DNA of 34,456 nucleotides, from contig JAFDAE010000029.1 in assembly GCA_019314005.1 (NCBI GenBank), positions 1-34,456 of the forward strand, written 5' to 3'. Shown in pieces: positions 7,760-16,021 of this stretch. The translations under genes were made by a program, and so were the position numbers. The notes beneath the pieces were generated by a model that searched no databases, was not told the origin of the DNA, and worked only from the letters and a program-made list of their open reading frames with translations. This stretch comes from Deltaproteobacteria bacterium (GTDB lineage Bacteria; Desulfobacterota; Desulfobacteria; C00003060; C00003106). Position 1 is the stretch's first letter; the number at the start of each line of letters is the position of its first letter.

Positions 7760-8914
7760 ATGGGCGCCGAAAATTTTTGGGACATACTCTCTAACATATT
7801 GCTTTCACAGACCGGCCTTTTCCATTTGCACTACAAAGTCTTCATCATGTGGGGGATAGGACTCTTTTTTATTTACCTGGCTGTGGCAAAGAAATATGAG
7901 CCATTGCTTTTACTCCCCATTGGATTCGGTGTCTTTCTGGTCAATTTTCCGCTGACTCCTCTTATGGGAATTGATGAACACGGCAAGAGAGAATTATTAA
8001 ATATTTTATTCCATTACGGAATCGAATGGGAAGTGATCCCGTGTCTTATCTTTTTGGGGCTTGGGGCCATGACCGATTTCGGCCCGTTTATCGCCAATCC
8101 AAAGACACTTCTCATCGGAGCGGGCGCTCAGATAGGGGTCTTTGTTACATTTATCGGTGTTCTCCTTTTTGGGTTTTCGTTAAAGGAGGCAGCCTCTGTC
8201 GGGATTATTTGCGGGGCTGATGGTCCTACAACGATATATCTTACCGCAAAGATAGCCCCACATCTTCTTGGAGCCAATGCCTTAGCGGCCTATACCTATA
8301 TGGCGATGGTGCCGCTCATACAACCTCCTATCATGAAGTTGCTCACGACGTCAAAAGAACGCAAAATGGTTATGAGACAGCTCAGGCCTGTCTCAAGGCG
8401 TGAGAAGCTGATTTTTCCTTTAATTGTTACGGCGATCATAGCGCTGTTAGTGCCCGCGGTAACACCACTGATGGGGATGTTCATGTTCGGCAATTTTATG
8501 AAGGAAAGCGGTGTCGTGGACAGGCTTTCACACTCGGCGCAGGGATCTCTGATGAACATTATAACCATATTCCTCGGAGTTTCAGTCGGCGCAACCATGC
8601 AGGCGGAAAAATTCCTGACGGCAAAACCACTTTTAGTGTTTACCTTTGGCTTGATCGGCTTTGCCATTTCCACTATGGGCGGCATCATGACGGTTAAGAT
8701 AATGAATCTCTTTTTAAAGGAAGAGAATAAGTTGAATCCTCTTATAGGATCGGCGGGTGTCTCCGCGGTCCCCATGGCGGCACGTGTCTCCCAATTGGTG
8801 GGGCAGAAAGAGAATCCGTCCAACTTCCTTCTGATGCACGCTATTGGTCCGAATCTGGCAGGGGTTATCGGTACTGCGGCTGCCGCTGGTATGCTTATAG
8901 CGATGTTTGAGTGA
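7760..8914 (+). CDS. Na+-translocating decarboxylase beta subunit (OadB/GcdB/MmdB family)
   Basis: This 384-aa polytopic membrane protein is the beta subunit of biotin-dependent sodium-pumping decarboxylases (oxaloacetate, methylmalonyl-CoA, glutaconyl-CoA). The subunit couples decarboxylation of carboxybiotin to Na+ export. Visible family signatures are LIFLGLGAMTDFGP, GIICGADGPTTIYLT (the conserved Asp region) and SAGVSAVPMAARV, with about ten hydrophobic segments. Length is normal for the family. An AAGGA site precedes the ATG. The gamma subunit gene follows 105 bases later. No carboxyltransferase or biotin-carrier gene is in the window, so the substrate cannot be decided. Confidence 0.93.
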   Translation: MGAENFWDILSNILLSQTGLFHLHYKVFIMWGIGLFFIYLAVAKKYEPLLLLPIGFGVFLVNFPLTPLMGIDEHGKRELLNILFHYGIEWEVIPCLIFLGLGAMTDFGPFIANPKTLLIGAGAQIGVFVTFIGVLLFGFSLKEAASVGIICGADGPTTIYLTAKIAPHLLGANALAAYTYMAMVPLIQPPIMKLLTTSKERKMVMRQLRPVSRREKLIFPLIVTAIIALLVPAVTPLMGMFMFGNFMKESGVVDRLSHSAQGSLMNIITIFLGVSVGATMQAEKFLTAKPLLVFTFGLIGFAISTMGGIMTVKIMNLFLKEENKLNPLIGSAGVSAVPMAARVSQLVGQKENPSNFLLMHAIGPNLAGVIGTAAAAGMLIAMFE

Positions 8915-9018
8915 GAGGATAGTCACCGACGCGCCAAAGCCGCTATGGCGACGGAGCGAGGACAGATGTCAGAGAACAGATGACAGATGACAGAAAAGAG
9001 AGAAGAGACAACGGATAT

Positions 9019-9363
9019 ATGACTACTGCAATTTCTAAAACCAAAAAGCTCCTTTTTGTTCTGATTCCCCTAGTTACCCTTTTTGCCTTTGGTTTTTTAC
9101 AGCCTGGCTTTTGTGGTGATGAGGCGGCTGCAAACGGAGTTGACTGGAATTATGCGATGACAACTCTTGCCATACGTTTTATCGGAATCTTTGCTGTGCT
9201 GCTGACTTTGCAGATGGCTATGCAAATATCCGGATGGCTTTTTAAGCGAATAGAAAAGAAGAACAACAAAGAAATCTCAAAGGCAGAGGAGGTTTCAGAA
9301 GGACTCACACCGCAGGAGGCCGCAGCTATCGGAGTAGCGCTTTCCCTATACCGGCGACGGTAA
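9019..9363 (+). CDS. Na+-translocating decarboxylase gamma subunit (OadG family)
   Basis: The protein has 114 aa from the ATG at 9019. The frame is open from 8980, but the earlier codons are direct-repeat-like (CAGATGACAGATGACAG) and hydrophilic. It shows an N-terminal hydrophobic signal or anchor (KLLFVLIPLVTLFAFGF), a second membrane helix near residues 53-75 (LAIRFIGIFAVLLTLQMAM), a lysine-rich linker and the C-terminal LTPQEAAAIGVALSLY segment seen in OadG proteins. It probably anchors and assembles the decarboxylase complex with the beta subunit. The start is uncertain because no good ribosome-binding site is visible. Confidence 0.8.
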   Translation: MTTAISKTKKLLFVLIPLVTLFAFGFLQPGFCGDEAAANGVDWNYAMTTLAIRFIGIFAVLLTLQMAMQISGWLFKRIEKKNNKEISKAEEVSEGLTPQEAAAIGVALSLYRRR

Positions 9364-9413
9364 TCGAGTAATGAGTTAATGCCGTTGAATTAAGCACATT
9401 TTGAACCGCAGAA

Positions 9414-9503
9414 TTTCGAACAAGGAATAATGAATATCGAAGTCATGGAAGACCTTGTCAAACTTCATAATTCGACATTCCTTGTTCAACATTCGATATT
9501 CAA
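9414..9503. repeat. Inverted repeat with GAACAAGGAAT arms
   Basis: GAACAAGGAATAATGAATATCG (from 9418) is partly complementary to TAATTCGACATTCCTTGTTC near 9475-9495, forming an imperfect foldback in the convergent spacer between the decarboxylase gamma gene and hemW. No coding potential is seen. Confidence 0.5.
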
Positions 9504-9591
9504 TAACAAGCTTGAATGCCCTTAGGTCAACAGCATTGAGTAAAGAGTAGTGAGAAAAGGGAGCATACGTCGTAATTCTTTAAGTTAATGC

Positions 9592-10863
9592 TCACAATTC
9601 GTTACTCGCTACTATCCTTCCTGCAATTCCGTCACAAAACACCCGCCCCTTTGGAGTCAATGTACATCGTTTTGGTGTGAGAGATATATGCCCTTCTTTT
9701 TCCAGCGCTGAAAGAACAGGCGCGAATTTCCTGCAAAAGTCTATGTCAAACCGTTTGTTCAGGGTTTTAATCGAGATGCCTTCCGCAGTTCTCATGCCTA
9801 AATAGATTCTTTCAAGGAGTAAAGCATCGTCATCCAGGTTTTCCTGACCGGCAACCGGTCGTATCCCTTTGTTTAAATCGTCAATGTATCTTTCCAGTGA
9901 ACGATGATTCCAGGAGCGGACCGGTTCCTGGAACGAGTGCGCAGACGGACCGAGTCCCAGGTATGGGGTGTGCGCCCAATACTTCTTATTATGACGGGAT
10001 TGGTATTGCTTGCTTTTGGCAAAGTTGGAGGTTTCATAATATATGTATCCGCTCTTTTCCAAAACTTCGATGGTGGTCTCAAAAAGTGACTTCAGGGTTT
10101 CGTCACGTGCTGCTTTTATCTTTTCGTGTTCTTTCCACTTGTAAAACAGGGTCCCCGGCTCAAAGGTGAGCATATAGCAGGATAGATGTTCCGGGCTGTA
10201 GGATGTTGCTGTTTGAAGTTGGTTGGTCCAATCTTCTTTTGACTGGTCGGCAAGCCCATAGATAAGATCGAGTCCTATATTTTCAAATCCTGCCTCCCGG
10301 GCGTTGCGAATCGCATCGTGTGCCTCTTGGGCGGAATGGATTCGGCCCAGAAATTTGAGCGTCTTATCTTTAAAAGACTGAATCCCGATGTTTATCCTGT
10401 TGATTCCGACAGTTTTAATCTCTTTGAGGTATTTTGCTGAAATGGTTCCGGGGTTTGCTTCCAGGGTTATTTCCGCCTTTTGGGATACAGTAAAAAATCG
10501 ATATGCGGCTTTGATTATTGCCGCTATTTCGGCCGGTTTAAGGAGTGAAGGAGTTCCGCCTCCGAGGTATATGGTATCAAAGGAGGGGAGGGGTTTGCCT
10601 TCAGGTAGTTTGCGATTATCCTCGACAGAAATGGCTGGAGACCTGCGTTCAGCGATTCCCCTTGCCCCTTCCATCGTTACAAATGAAGATGCAAGCGCCA
10701 TCTCGTTTTTTAGCGCTGACAGGTAAGACGGGATCAGGTCGAGATTGGTCTGAGAATAAAAGTCGCAGTAGGGGCATTTGCTCAGGCAGAATGGTACATG
10801 GATATATAGGCCTGCCGGCTGCAAAGCTATCAATTTTGCTTTTCTGTTGCCTTGATGATCCAT
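9592..10863 (-). CDS. hemW: HemW, heme chaperone / radical SAM coproporphyrinogen oxidase-like protein
   Basis: The protein has 423 aa. Radical SAM cysteines 26, 30 and 33 lie in the family motif HVPFCLSKCPYCDF. The SAM-binding GGGTPS follows near 102-107, then EANPGT, RINIGIQSF and LIYGL, and the C-terminal HemN-type domain with YETSNFA and LGLGPSAHSF. HemW proteins usually bind and deliver heme rather than oxidise coproporphyrinogen. Residues 65-95 hold an extra Arg/Pro/Lys-rich stretch just before the GGGTPS strand. I do not expect it in typical HemW proteins, and it may be repeat-derived. The start overlaps the end of the DHH gene by 34 bases, suggesting translational coupling in a miaA-DHH-hemW transcript. 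Confidence 0.93.
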   Translation of the reverse strand: MDHQGNRKAKLIALQPAGLYIHVPFCLSKCPYCDFYSQTNLDLIPSYLSALKNEMALASSFVTMEGARGIAERRSPAISVEDNRKLPEGKPLPSFDTIYLGGGTPSLLKPAEIAAIIKAAYRFFTVSQKAEITLEANPGTISAKYLKEIKTVGINRINIGIQSFKDKTLKFLGRIHSAQEAHDAIRNAREAGFENIGLDLIYGLADQSKEDWTNQLQTATSYSPEHLSCYMLTFEPGTLFYKWKEHEKIKAARDETLKSLFETTIEVLEKSGYIYYETSNFAKSKQYQSRHNKKYWAHTPYLGLGPSAHSFQEPVRSWNHRSLERYIDDLNKGIRPVAGQENLDDDALLLERIYLGMRTAEGISIKTLNKRFDIDFCRKFAPVLSALEKEGHISLTPKRCTLTPKGRVFCDGIAGRIVASNEL

Positions 10864-11810
10864 CGGGTAAGGCCATTGTCGTCTTCTGTATCAATGATTC
10901 CCTTTAGATTATCTACGGGTATTTCCGCACGCGCCATGCTCTTATGACCTCCTGCGGAACCGATAGCGTCGAATGCCTTGACGGCTATTTTCCCTGCATT
11001 CTTCCGGATGCCGTCGTTTCTTAGGATAATAATAAGGTCTTTTTTGTATATGGCCGACACAATGCTCCAGGTTACATCGTGGACTCTCATAAAAAAATCG
11101 GCGATCAGAACACACAGGTCCGGAGAAGTCACAGGCCCGAGGTGTACGTAAATACGACCCTTGCGGCGCTGCATTTTTTCTATGGCAAGGATATAGGTTT
11201 TCAGAAAATCAAATGTTATCTCCGACTGTTCTATCTTGCGGGCAAGATGTATATTGGCATGTCGAAAAAGGTACTGAAACGCCCGAACATCCTCGATTAG
11301 CGCGTTTCGTTCAAAATTGCCGGTATCGGTCTTAATGGCGTAGAAAAGGGCTGTGGCAAGTCGGGCGGAGGGGTTAATCTTTGCGGCGCGCAGGTATTCC
11401 GTCATAATACTTGCCGTGGCTCCGTAGTCAGGTCGTATATCAGTTAAGGGTGACTTGACTCCGGTCTGCGGGTGATGGTCTATAATCACATCATAAGAAA
11501 AATCCTCAAATAAAGGATTGTGAGCAGGCTGAGAATCGATGAGGGCAAAGCGGGAAAAGGAGCTAAGGTCGGTTTTGTTTACATGGTGCAGTCCCGCACG
11601 CACGAGGCGAATCATAGCAAGGTTGTCCGGCCGTTTGATTTTATTGATATGTACGATCGTCGTATTTGCTACACGCCGCCAAAGAAGCCTTTTTAGGGCC
11701 ATGGCGCTTGCAATTGAATCCGGATCCGCATTGATCAGGATGGCAAGGCGGTCTTCTTTGGCAAATTGGGCGTATAGTCGTCGCAGTTTTTCTGCAGCAG
11801 AAGTACTCAT
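10830..11810 (-). CDS. DHH-family phosphoesterase (NrnA/RecJ-like)
   Basis: The protein has 326 aa. Motif I NADPDSIASAMAL (Asp29, Asp31), motif II LIDSQP (Asp92), motif III DHHP (111-113) and the DHHA1 substrate loop GSAGGHKSMAR (GGH near 287-289) are all present, so a Mn2+-dependent phosphoesterase is expected. The two-domain layout matches bacterial NrnA-like enzymes, which degrade nanoRNAs, pAp or cyclic-dinucleotide products. The exact substrate cannot be read from sequence. It lies between miaA and hemW on the same strand and overlaps hemW by 34 bases. Confidence 0.9.
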   Translation of the reverse strand: MSTSAAEKLRRLYAQFAKEDRLAILINADPDSIASAMALKRLLWRRVANTTIVHINKIKRPDNLAMIRLVRAGLHHVNKTDLSSFSRFALIDSQPAHNPLFEDFSYDVIIDHHPQTGVKSPLTDIRPDYGATASIMTEYLRAAKINPSARLATALFYAIKTDTGNFERNALIEDVRAFQYLFRHANIHLARKIEQSEITFDFLKTYILAIEKMQRRKGRIYVHLGPVTSPDLCVLIADFFMRVHDVTWSIVSAIYKKDLIIILRNDGIRKNAGKIAVKAFDAIGSAGGHKSMARAEIPVDNLKGIIDTEDDNGLTRWIIKATEKQN

Positions 11811-11836
11811 GTCAGCTCGGTGCGTGGTTAATGTAA

Positions 11837-12043
11837 GAAACTGCTCAGGTTTGTCAGGTTCAGGGGTTCACGGTTCAAGGTTAAACTGATGGAAGAGAGG
11901 CTATACGAATGCGGAATTCATCCGGTTCTTGCAACGGAGTTTTGAGGAAACTCTATGCCGCCTTGTAAATGTGAAGAGAGCAAGGCGAGCAACCGTGAAC
12001 CCCTGAACCGTGAACCCCTGAACTTTGAACCTGAGCATTTACC
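11837..12043. mobile_element. Dispersed repeat with 131-bp conserved core, copy 1
   Basis: The outer arms are AACTGCTCAGGTTTGTCAGG on the left and GAACCTGAGC on the right, followed inward by GGGTTCACGGTTCAAGG-type iterations. The core 11879-12009 matches 18083-18213 with three mismatches in 131 bases. The core contains two short hairpins (GAATGCGGAATTC; GAGTTTTGAGGAAACTC). It sits between the stop of miaA and the start of the DHH gene, so it may lie inside their transcript. Confidence 0.75.
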
Positions 12044-12073
12044 AAAATTCTATTCCTGTTTGCTGTATGATTA

Positions 12074-13003
12074 TCAAGAAGAGCGGAAAGATTCAAGGAA
12101 AACGTCTACCATTTTTCTCATATGATCTGTCTCTCCCGGCTCCAACCATGTCATTCCCGGATCAGCTTTAAACCAGGTGAACTGCCGTTTTGCGTACCTT
12201 CGGGTATCACGCTTGAGGGTGCGGACCATTTCATCAAATGAGAGTTCTCCCCGGAGCAATTTTACGGCATGGGAATATCCGATCGACTGCATTGATTCTA
12301 GATCCGGAGAAAAACCATCGTCTAAGAGCCCTTGCACTTCATCCAAAAGTCCTTGTTTGAGCATCCGGTCCACCCTTTGTTCTATCCGTTCGTAAAGAAT
12401 GGCGCGGTCCATAGTCAAGGCGATTTTGAGCGTCCTGTATGGAATATCTTTGAAGCGATGGGCATTGTGATGTTCTGAAAAAGGACGCCCTGTAAGTTCA
12501 AATACTTCCAGAGCCCGGACAATGCGATAGGTGTCGTTGGGATGAATACTTGCCGCGCTCTCAGGATCAACTGCCTGGAGACGGTTGAATAAGGCTTCGC
12601 TGCCCAGGGCATCGGCATCAGCCTTGAGCTCTTGTCTTATCTCTTCACTCCCTTCAGGGCACGGGAATACCCCCTGAGTGAGCACCTTGATATAAAGGCC
12701 TGTACCGCCTGCCACGAACACAGGCTTTCCAGCTGAATGGAGCCCGTGGATAATAGGCTCTGCCATTTCCCTGAATTGGGCGGCGTTAAACGGCTCGTCC
12801 GGTTCAACCACGTCGATCATATGATGCCGCACCCTGGCCTGTTCCTCGGGTGTCGGTTTTGCCGTGCCGATGTCCATCCGCTTATATACCTGCATGGAAT
12901 CAGCGTTGATGACCTCGGCGCCGAGCGGTTCGGCTAATTTTAGCACTGTCTCGGTCTTGCCGATGCCGGTCGGGCCTGCTATTATGATTAGAGAAGGAAT
13001 CAT
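12074..13003 (-). CDS. miaA: tRNA dimethylallyltransferase
   Basis: The protein has 309 aa, normal for MiaA, which transfers the dimethylallyl group from DMAPP to N6 of A37 in tRNAs reading UNN codons. It shows the P-loop GPTGIGKT (residues 10-17), the DSMQVYKRMDIGTAKP motif that holds the tRNA base, VAGGTGLYIKVLTQG, and the C-terminal QSIGYSHAVKLLRGE and TRRYAKRQFTWF segments, all family hallmarks. The start at 13003 has a weak ribosome-binding site but agrees with homologues. It is first in a likely miaA-DHH-hemW transcription unit, with a repeat inserted after its stop. Confidence 0.97.
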   Translation of the reverse strand: MIPSLIIIAGPTGIGKTETVLKLAEPLGAEVINADSMQVYKRMDIGTAKPTPEEQARVRHHMIDVVEPDEPFNAAQFREMAEPIIHGLHSAGKPVFVAGGTGLYIKVLTQGVFPCPEGSEEIRQELKADADALGSEALFNRLQAVDPESAASIHPNDTYRIVRALEVFELTGRPFSEHHNAHRFKDIPYRTLKIALTMDRAILYERIEQRVDRMLKQGLLDEVQGLLDDGFSPDLESMQSIGYSHAVKLLRGELSFDEMVRTLKRDTRRYAKRQFTWFKADPGMTWLEPGETDHMRKMVDVFLESFRSS

Positions 13004-13022
13004 GAGGTATATATAACAACTT

Positions 13023-13125
13023 AGCCACGAATGAACACGAATTTACACGAACAATGTGAACTATCTTATTAAAAAGTCTTTTGGATTAAAGCCTTATTCG
13101 AGCCCATTTGTGTCAATTCGCGGCT
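13023..13125. repeat. Degenerate inverted repeat (AGCCACGAAT arms)
   Basis: AGCCACGAATGAACACGAAT at 13023 and the complement of 13097-13125 are related (AGCC, CGAAT and GACAC segments align), giving a decayed palindrome in the spacer between miaA and the porin terminator. Confidence 0.35.
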
Positions 13126-13153
13126 GGACAATTTTTTTATAAGGAGAAATAGC

Positions 13154-13186
13154 AAAGACCCCGAAGGAAAGTCCTTCGGGGTCTTT
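13154..13186 (-). terminator. Rho-independent terminator of the porin gene
   Basis: A perfect 15-bp stem, AAAGACCCCGAAGGA (13154-13168) with TCCTTCGGGGTCTTT (13172-13186), has a 3-base loop and lies 26 bases past the porin stop. The A/T ends of the stem make it usable on both strands. It is the clearest terminator in the window. Confidence 0.85.
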
Positions 13187-13212
13187 ATTGATGCATATAT
13201 TAAAGCGATGAA

Positions 13213-14277
13213 TTAAAAGTGCACTGTCAACTGAGATACTATTAGGTCTACCTCGTCGATTCCGAGGTAATTGTCTTTGTCAAAGTTATCATGACAATAT
13301 CCCGCGGAAAGCGTTGTATTGGGGAAAATCCCCAGATGGGCGCATATCCCGTATCGTTCCTCGGGAAGTACCAATAAGTCGTCGGTCATGGCGTACTTGG
13401 CGACAATTTCCAAACTTTTGCCCATTACCTCAAAGGAGTAACCGGCCTCGAGGTTTAATACCGACGGGTCAGCCGCCTTTCCATTGCCATTGTCAAGTTC
13501 AACAGGGTCAAACTTGTCAAGGGCGTCCATGTATTCGGCCTCAAAAAAAGCGCCGGCAATACCGATGTGAAGATAGGCGGCGTAGGCATCGACTTCGTCC
13601 TTGAGGGGTTCGAGCGCATAATTTGCGTCAACACTGAATTGACTCCCCACGTTGTTGTCCCAATGCCCTTTGAACGTACAGACAGAGACAGAGAGTCCGT
13701 CAAGTTCCGCCCCGAGCAGTATGGCGTTCCTCTGGGTTTCCCCGAATATAAGGGTCACGGGCGCGTCAACCAGGGGATCATGCACCATGTGGGTTTGTTG
13801 CACACCAAAGGGAACGAACATCTTACCGGCAGAGAAATAGAGAGGGAATTCTTCGGTATTTCCCAAGGTTATTACGGCCTCGTCCCACGTTAAACCTTCG
13901 TCCTCTCCAGTATGACCTAATACGTCCTCAAGATACATAGTTACATACGAGACACCTGCCTCTTCATAATAGAGCGCGGCAAAGACATTGACCCAGTCGT
14001 TGACCTCTGCGTCAAAGTCCAATATGACGTTCATTGTAACAAAGTTGCTACTGGACCCCTTATTTGCATCCATTGCTGCGGGAGCGCCTGTGCGTAAGTC
14101 TAAGTCCCCCCAATAATAATCAAAGATGACAAGACCGCTCATCGATACCTTTTCGGAAATTTCACTGAATACGTTGGGCCCTGCTTCTTCTCTCACGTGT
14201 ACAGCCATGGCAGGCGCGCTGATCACCAAGAGGGCCAACGAAACAATCAAGATTGTCAAACAACTCCTTTTCCTCAT
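13213..14277 (-). CDS. Outer-membrane beta-barrel protein, LbtU-type porin family
   Basis: The protein has 354 aa. The signal peptide MRKRSCLTILIVSLALL ends near AMA. The body alternates hydrophobic and polar residues as expected of beta strands (NFVTMNVILDFDAEV, YFSAGKMFVPFG, LSAGYCHDNF) and ends in TVHF, a C-terminal aromatic signal for outer-membrane assembly. Many Asp/Glu residues give an acidic barrel. The FSAGKMFVPFG...THMVHDPLVD segment resembles LbtU-like siderophore porins of anaerobes, but the transported substrate is unknown. A strong AAGGAGG precedes the ATG, and a perfect terminator follows, so it is a well-expressed single-gene unit. Confidence 0.8.
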   Translation of the reverse strand: MRKRSCLTILIVSLALLVISAPAMAVHVREEAGPNVFSEISEKVSMSGLVIFDYYWGDLDLRTGAPAAMDANKGSSSNFVTMNVILDFDAEVNDWVNVFAALYYEEAGVSYVTMYLEDVLGHTGEDEGLTWDEAVITLGNTEEFPLYFSAGKMFVPFGVQQTHMVHDPLVDAPVTLIFGETQRNAILLGAELDGLSVSVCTFKGHWDNNVGSQFSVDANYALEPLKDEVDAYAAYLHIGIAGAFFEAEYMDALDKFDPVELDNGNGKAADPSVLNLEAGYSFEVMGKSLEIVAKYAMTDDLLVLPEERYGICAHLGIFPNTTLSAGYCHDNFDKDNYLGIDEVDLIVSQLTVHF

Positions 14278-14455
14278 TCCAACCTCCTTATGTATTATAT
14301 CTTTTCTTATGTATAAACTAAAGAGAACCTATTATTAGGCGGGGTAAATTACGATGGATATTTTACAGACGGCAAGCATCACCCCCTTTGGATTTTAAGA
14401 AGTGATAAAAATAAACATATTTAACTGTGATTGATAAGCTTTTACAACAATTTTG

Positions 14456-15919
14456 TCAAGCATTATTGGGAGTTGGTAATTGTTCTACAAATGTAACCTT
14501 TCGCGGCGCCTTGTAAGGGGCGAGATATGAGCGGACAAATTTGATGATATCCTTTTCGTCACAGGAATGCTCCGGGTTTGTAACCACAAGGGCCTGGGCT
14601 ATCTCGCATTTTATCGGATCAGGCTTTCCTACTACAAGAGCTTCCTCAACAGCCGGATGCATTTTCAGAACCTTTTCCACCTCTTTCGGGTAGATATTTA
14701 ATCCATTGGTAATAAGCATATGTTTTTTTCTGCCGGTCAGAAAGAGGAAACCGTCTTCGTCCAAGTACCCCAGATCGCCTGTACGCAGCCAGCCGTCATT
14801 AAGGACAGTGCTGGTCGCCTCGGGGTTTCTAAAATAACCGAGCATGACACCGGGGCCGCTTATCACGACCTCCCCGATCTTGCCGCAAGGGCACTCATTT
14901 TCGGCATCATCCACGATCTTTACTATGGTTTCGGGCACAGGGAGTCCTACTGATCCGATCTTCATACGACCATTGATCTGATTGGAGGTTACCACCGGCG
15001 CGGCCTCGGTAAGCCCGTATCCGTCCATGATATCGGTGCCGAAACGTTCCTTAAACTGTTCTACCATTCCGGGAGGGGTGGGACATCCACCGCAGAAAGA
15101 TAGCCAAAGGGCTCCGAGATCATATTTCCCCGCCTGTGGATACGCGAGCATGCCCATAAGTATCAATGGCACGGCGGCCATATAAGTAACCCGGTTTTTT
15201 GATAGAAGTTCAAAAAACTGTTCTGTTTCAAAGCGCTCCATCAGTACCATGCTTCCACCGTACTTAATCATGCTCAACATGTTTACCGTTGCGCCGAATG
15301 CGTGGAACAGTGGGATGACGGCGATAGATCGGTCCTGTTTGTCTATCCCCTCTATAGCCCTGATGGCTTCCGCGTTTGTAAAGAGGTTGTAATGGCTCAG
15401 CACAGCGCCAAGCGGCGTCCCATTCATTGCTGATGTATAGATAATCACCGCGGGGTCGTTTTTTTCAACCAAAACCGTGGGGATGGGTTCTGAGGAGGTG
15501 ATTAATCGATTGAGCGAGGTCTCTTCTTCCTCACCGTCAACTACTATTATGGTCCGGGTGGGAACCTTTTCTTTCAATTCTTCCCAGATATGGGCCCTGC
15601 GGGAGCCTGTTATAAAGATTTTGGCCTCGGAATCGGTCAGATAATGGGTCAATTCATAAGGTGTTGCAGTGGCGTTGAGGGCAACCACTACCCCACCCGC
15701 ATGTAGGATGGCAAAATAGGCGATGACAAATTCCGGACGGTTTGGCAGCGCGATAGCGACCTTGTCGCCCTTTTTTAGGCCGAGCTTTTGCAGGCCGCCG
15801 GCCAGTCTCATCACCCGATCGAGGAGATCGGTATATGAAATTTCCCGGCTATTGAAAAATAGAGCGCTCTTTTCAGGAAATCGTTTGGCAGAGTCTGTAA
15901 GTATCAGGCTTAGATTCAT
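14456..15919 (-). CDS. AMP-binding acyl-CoA synthetase homologue with altered motifs and a shortened C-terminus
   Basis: The 487-aa protein has the full ANL-superfamily layout: N-terminal domain, YGLTEAAPVV (A5), GWLRTGDLGYLDEDGF (A7) and GRKKHMLITNGLNIYPKEVE (A8). Two catalytic sites are unusual. The phosphate loop (about 161-171), normally S/T-G-T-T-G-x-P-K-G, reads TSAMNGTPLG and lacks its lysine. The C-terminal lysine motif (LPxTxxGK) is absent because the frame stops after LPTPNNA. Shifting one base at the stop gives LDKIVVKA, similar to the lost GKI(x)RR motif, so a frameshift is likely. Expected role: activation of a fatty or aromatic acid to acyl-CoA, or the reverse AMP-dependent reaction in a syntroph. 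Activity is doubtful as read. Confidence 0.85.
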   Translation of the reverse strand: MNLSLILTDSAKRFPEKSALFFNSREISYTDLLDRVMRLAGGLQKLGLKKGDKVAIALPNRPEFVIAYFAILHAGGVVVALNATATPYELTHYLTDSEAKIFITGSRRAHIWEELKEKVPTRTIIVVDGEEEETSLNRLITSSEPIPTVLVEKNDPAVIIYTSAMNGTPLGAVLSHYNLFTNAEAIRAIEGIDKQDRSIAVIPLFHAFGATVNMLSMIKYGGSMVLMERFETEQFFELLSKNRVTYMAAVPLILMGMLAYPQAGKYDLGALWLSFCGGCPTPPGMVEQFKERFGTDIMDGYGLTEAAPVVTSNQINGRMKIGSVGLPVPETIVKIVDDAENECPCGKIGEVVISGPGVMLGYFRNPEATSTVLNDGWLRTGDLGYLDEDGFLFLTGRKKHMLITNGLNIYPKEVEKVLKMHPAVEEALVVGKPDPIKCEIAQALVVTNPEHSCDEKDIIKFVRSYLAPYKAPRKVTFVEQLPTPNNA

Positions 15920-16021
15920 GTTTGTTTAGTCATTAAAGATTTTTTTAATTAACCAAAAAAAGATACGATTATTATCATAAATTCTATTGAAGGGCAACTA
16001 TGGAATTGGGGAATTCAGGGA

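Noticed and set aside
8296..8823. Long minus-strand open frame inside the decarboxylase beta gene
   Set aside because: It is an antisense shadow of a strongly conserved membrane protein, without its own ribosome-binding site or recognisable product.
14456..14458. Terminal TGA of the acyl-CoA synthetase read as selenocysteine
   Set aside because: The frame beyond shows no meaningful sequence and the family has no Sec at this place; a one-base frameshift explains the lost motif better.
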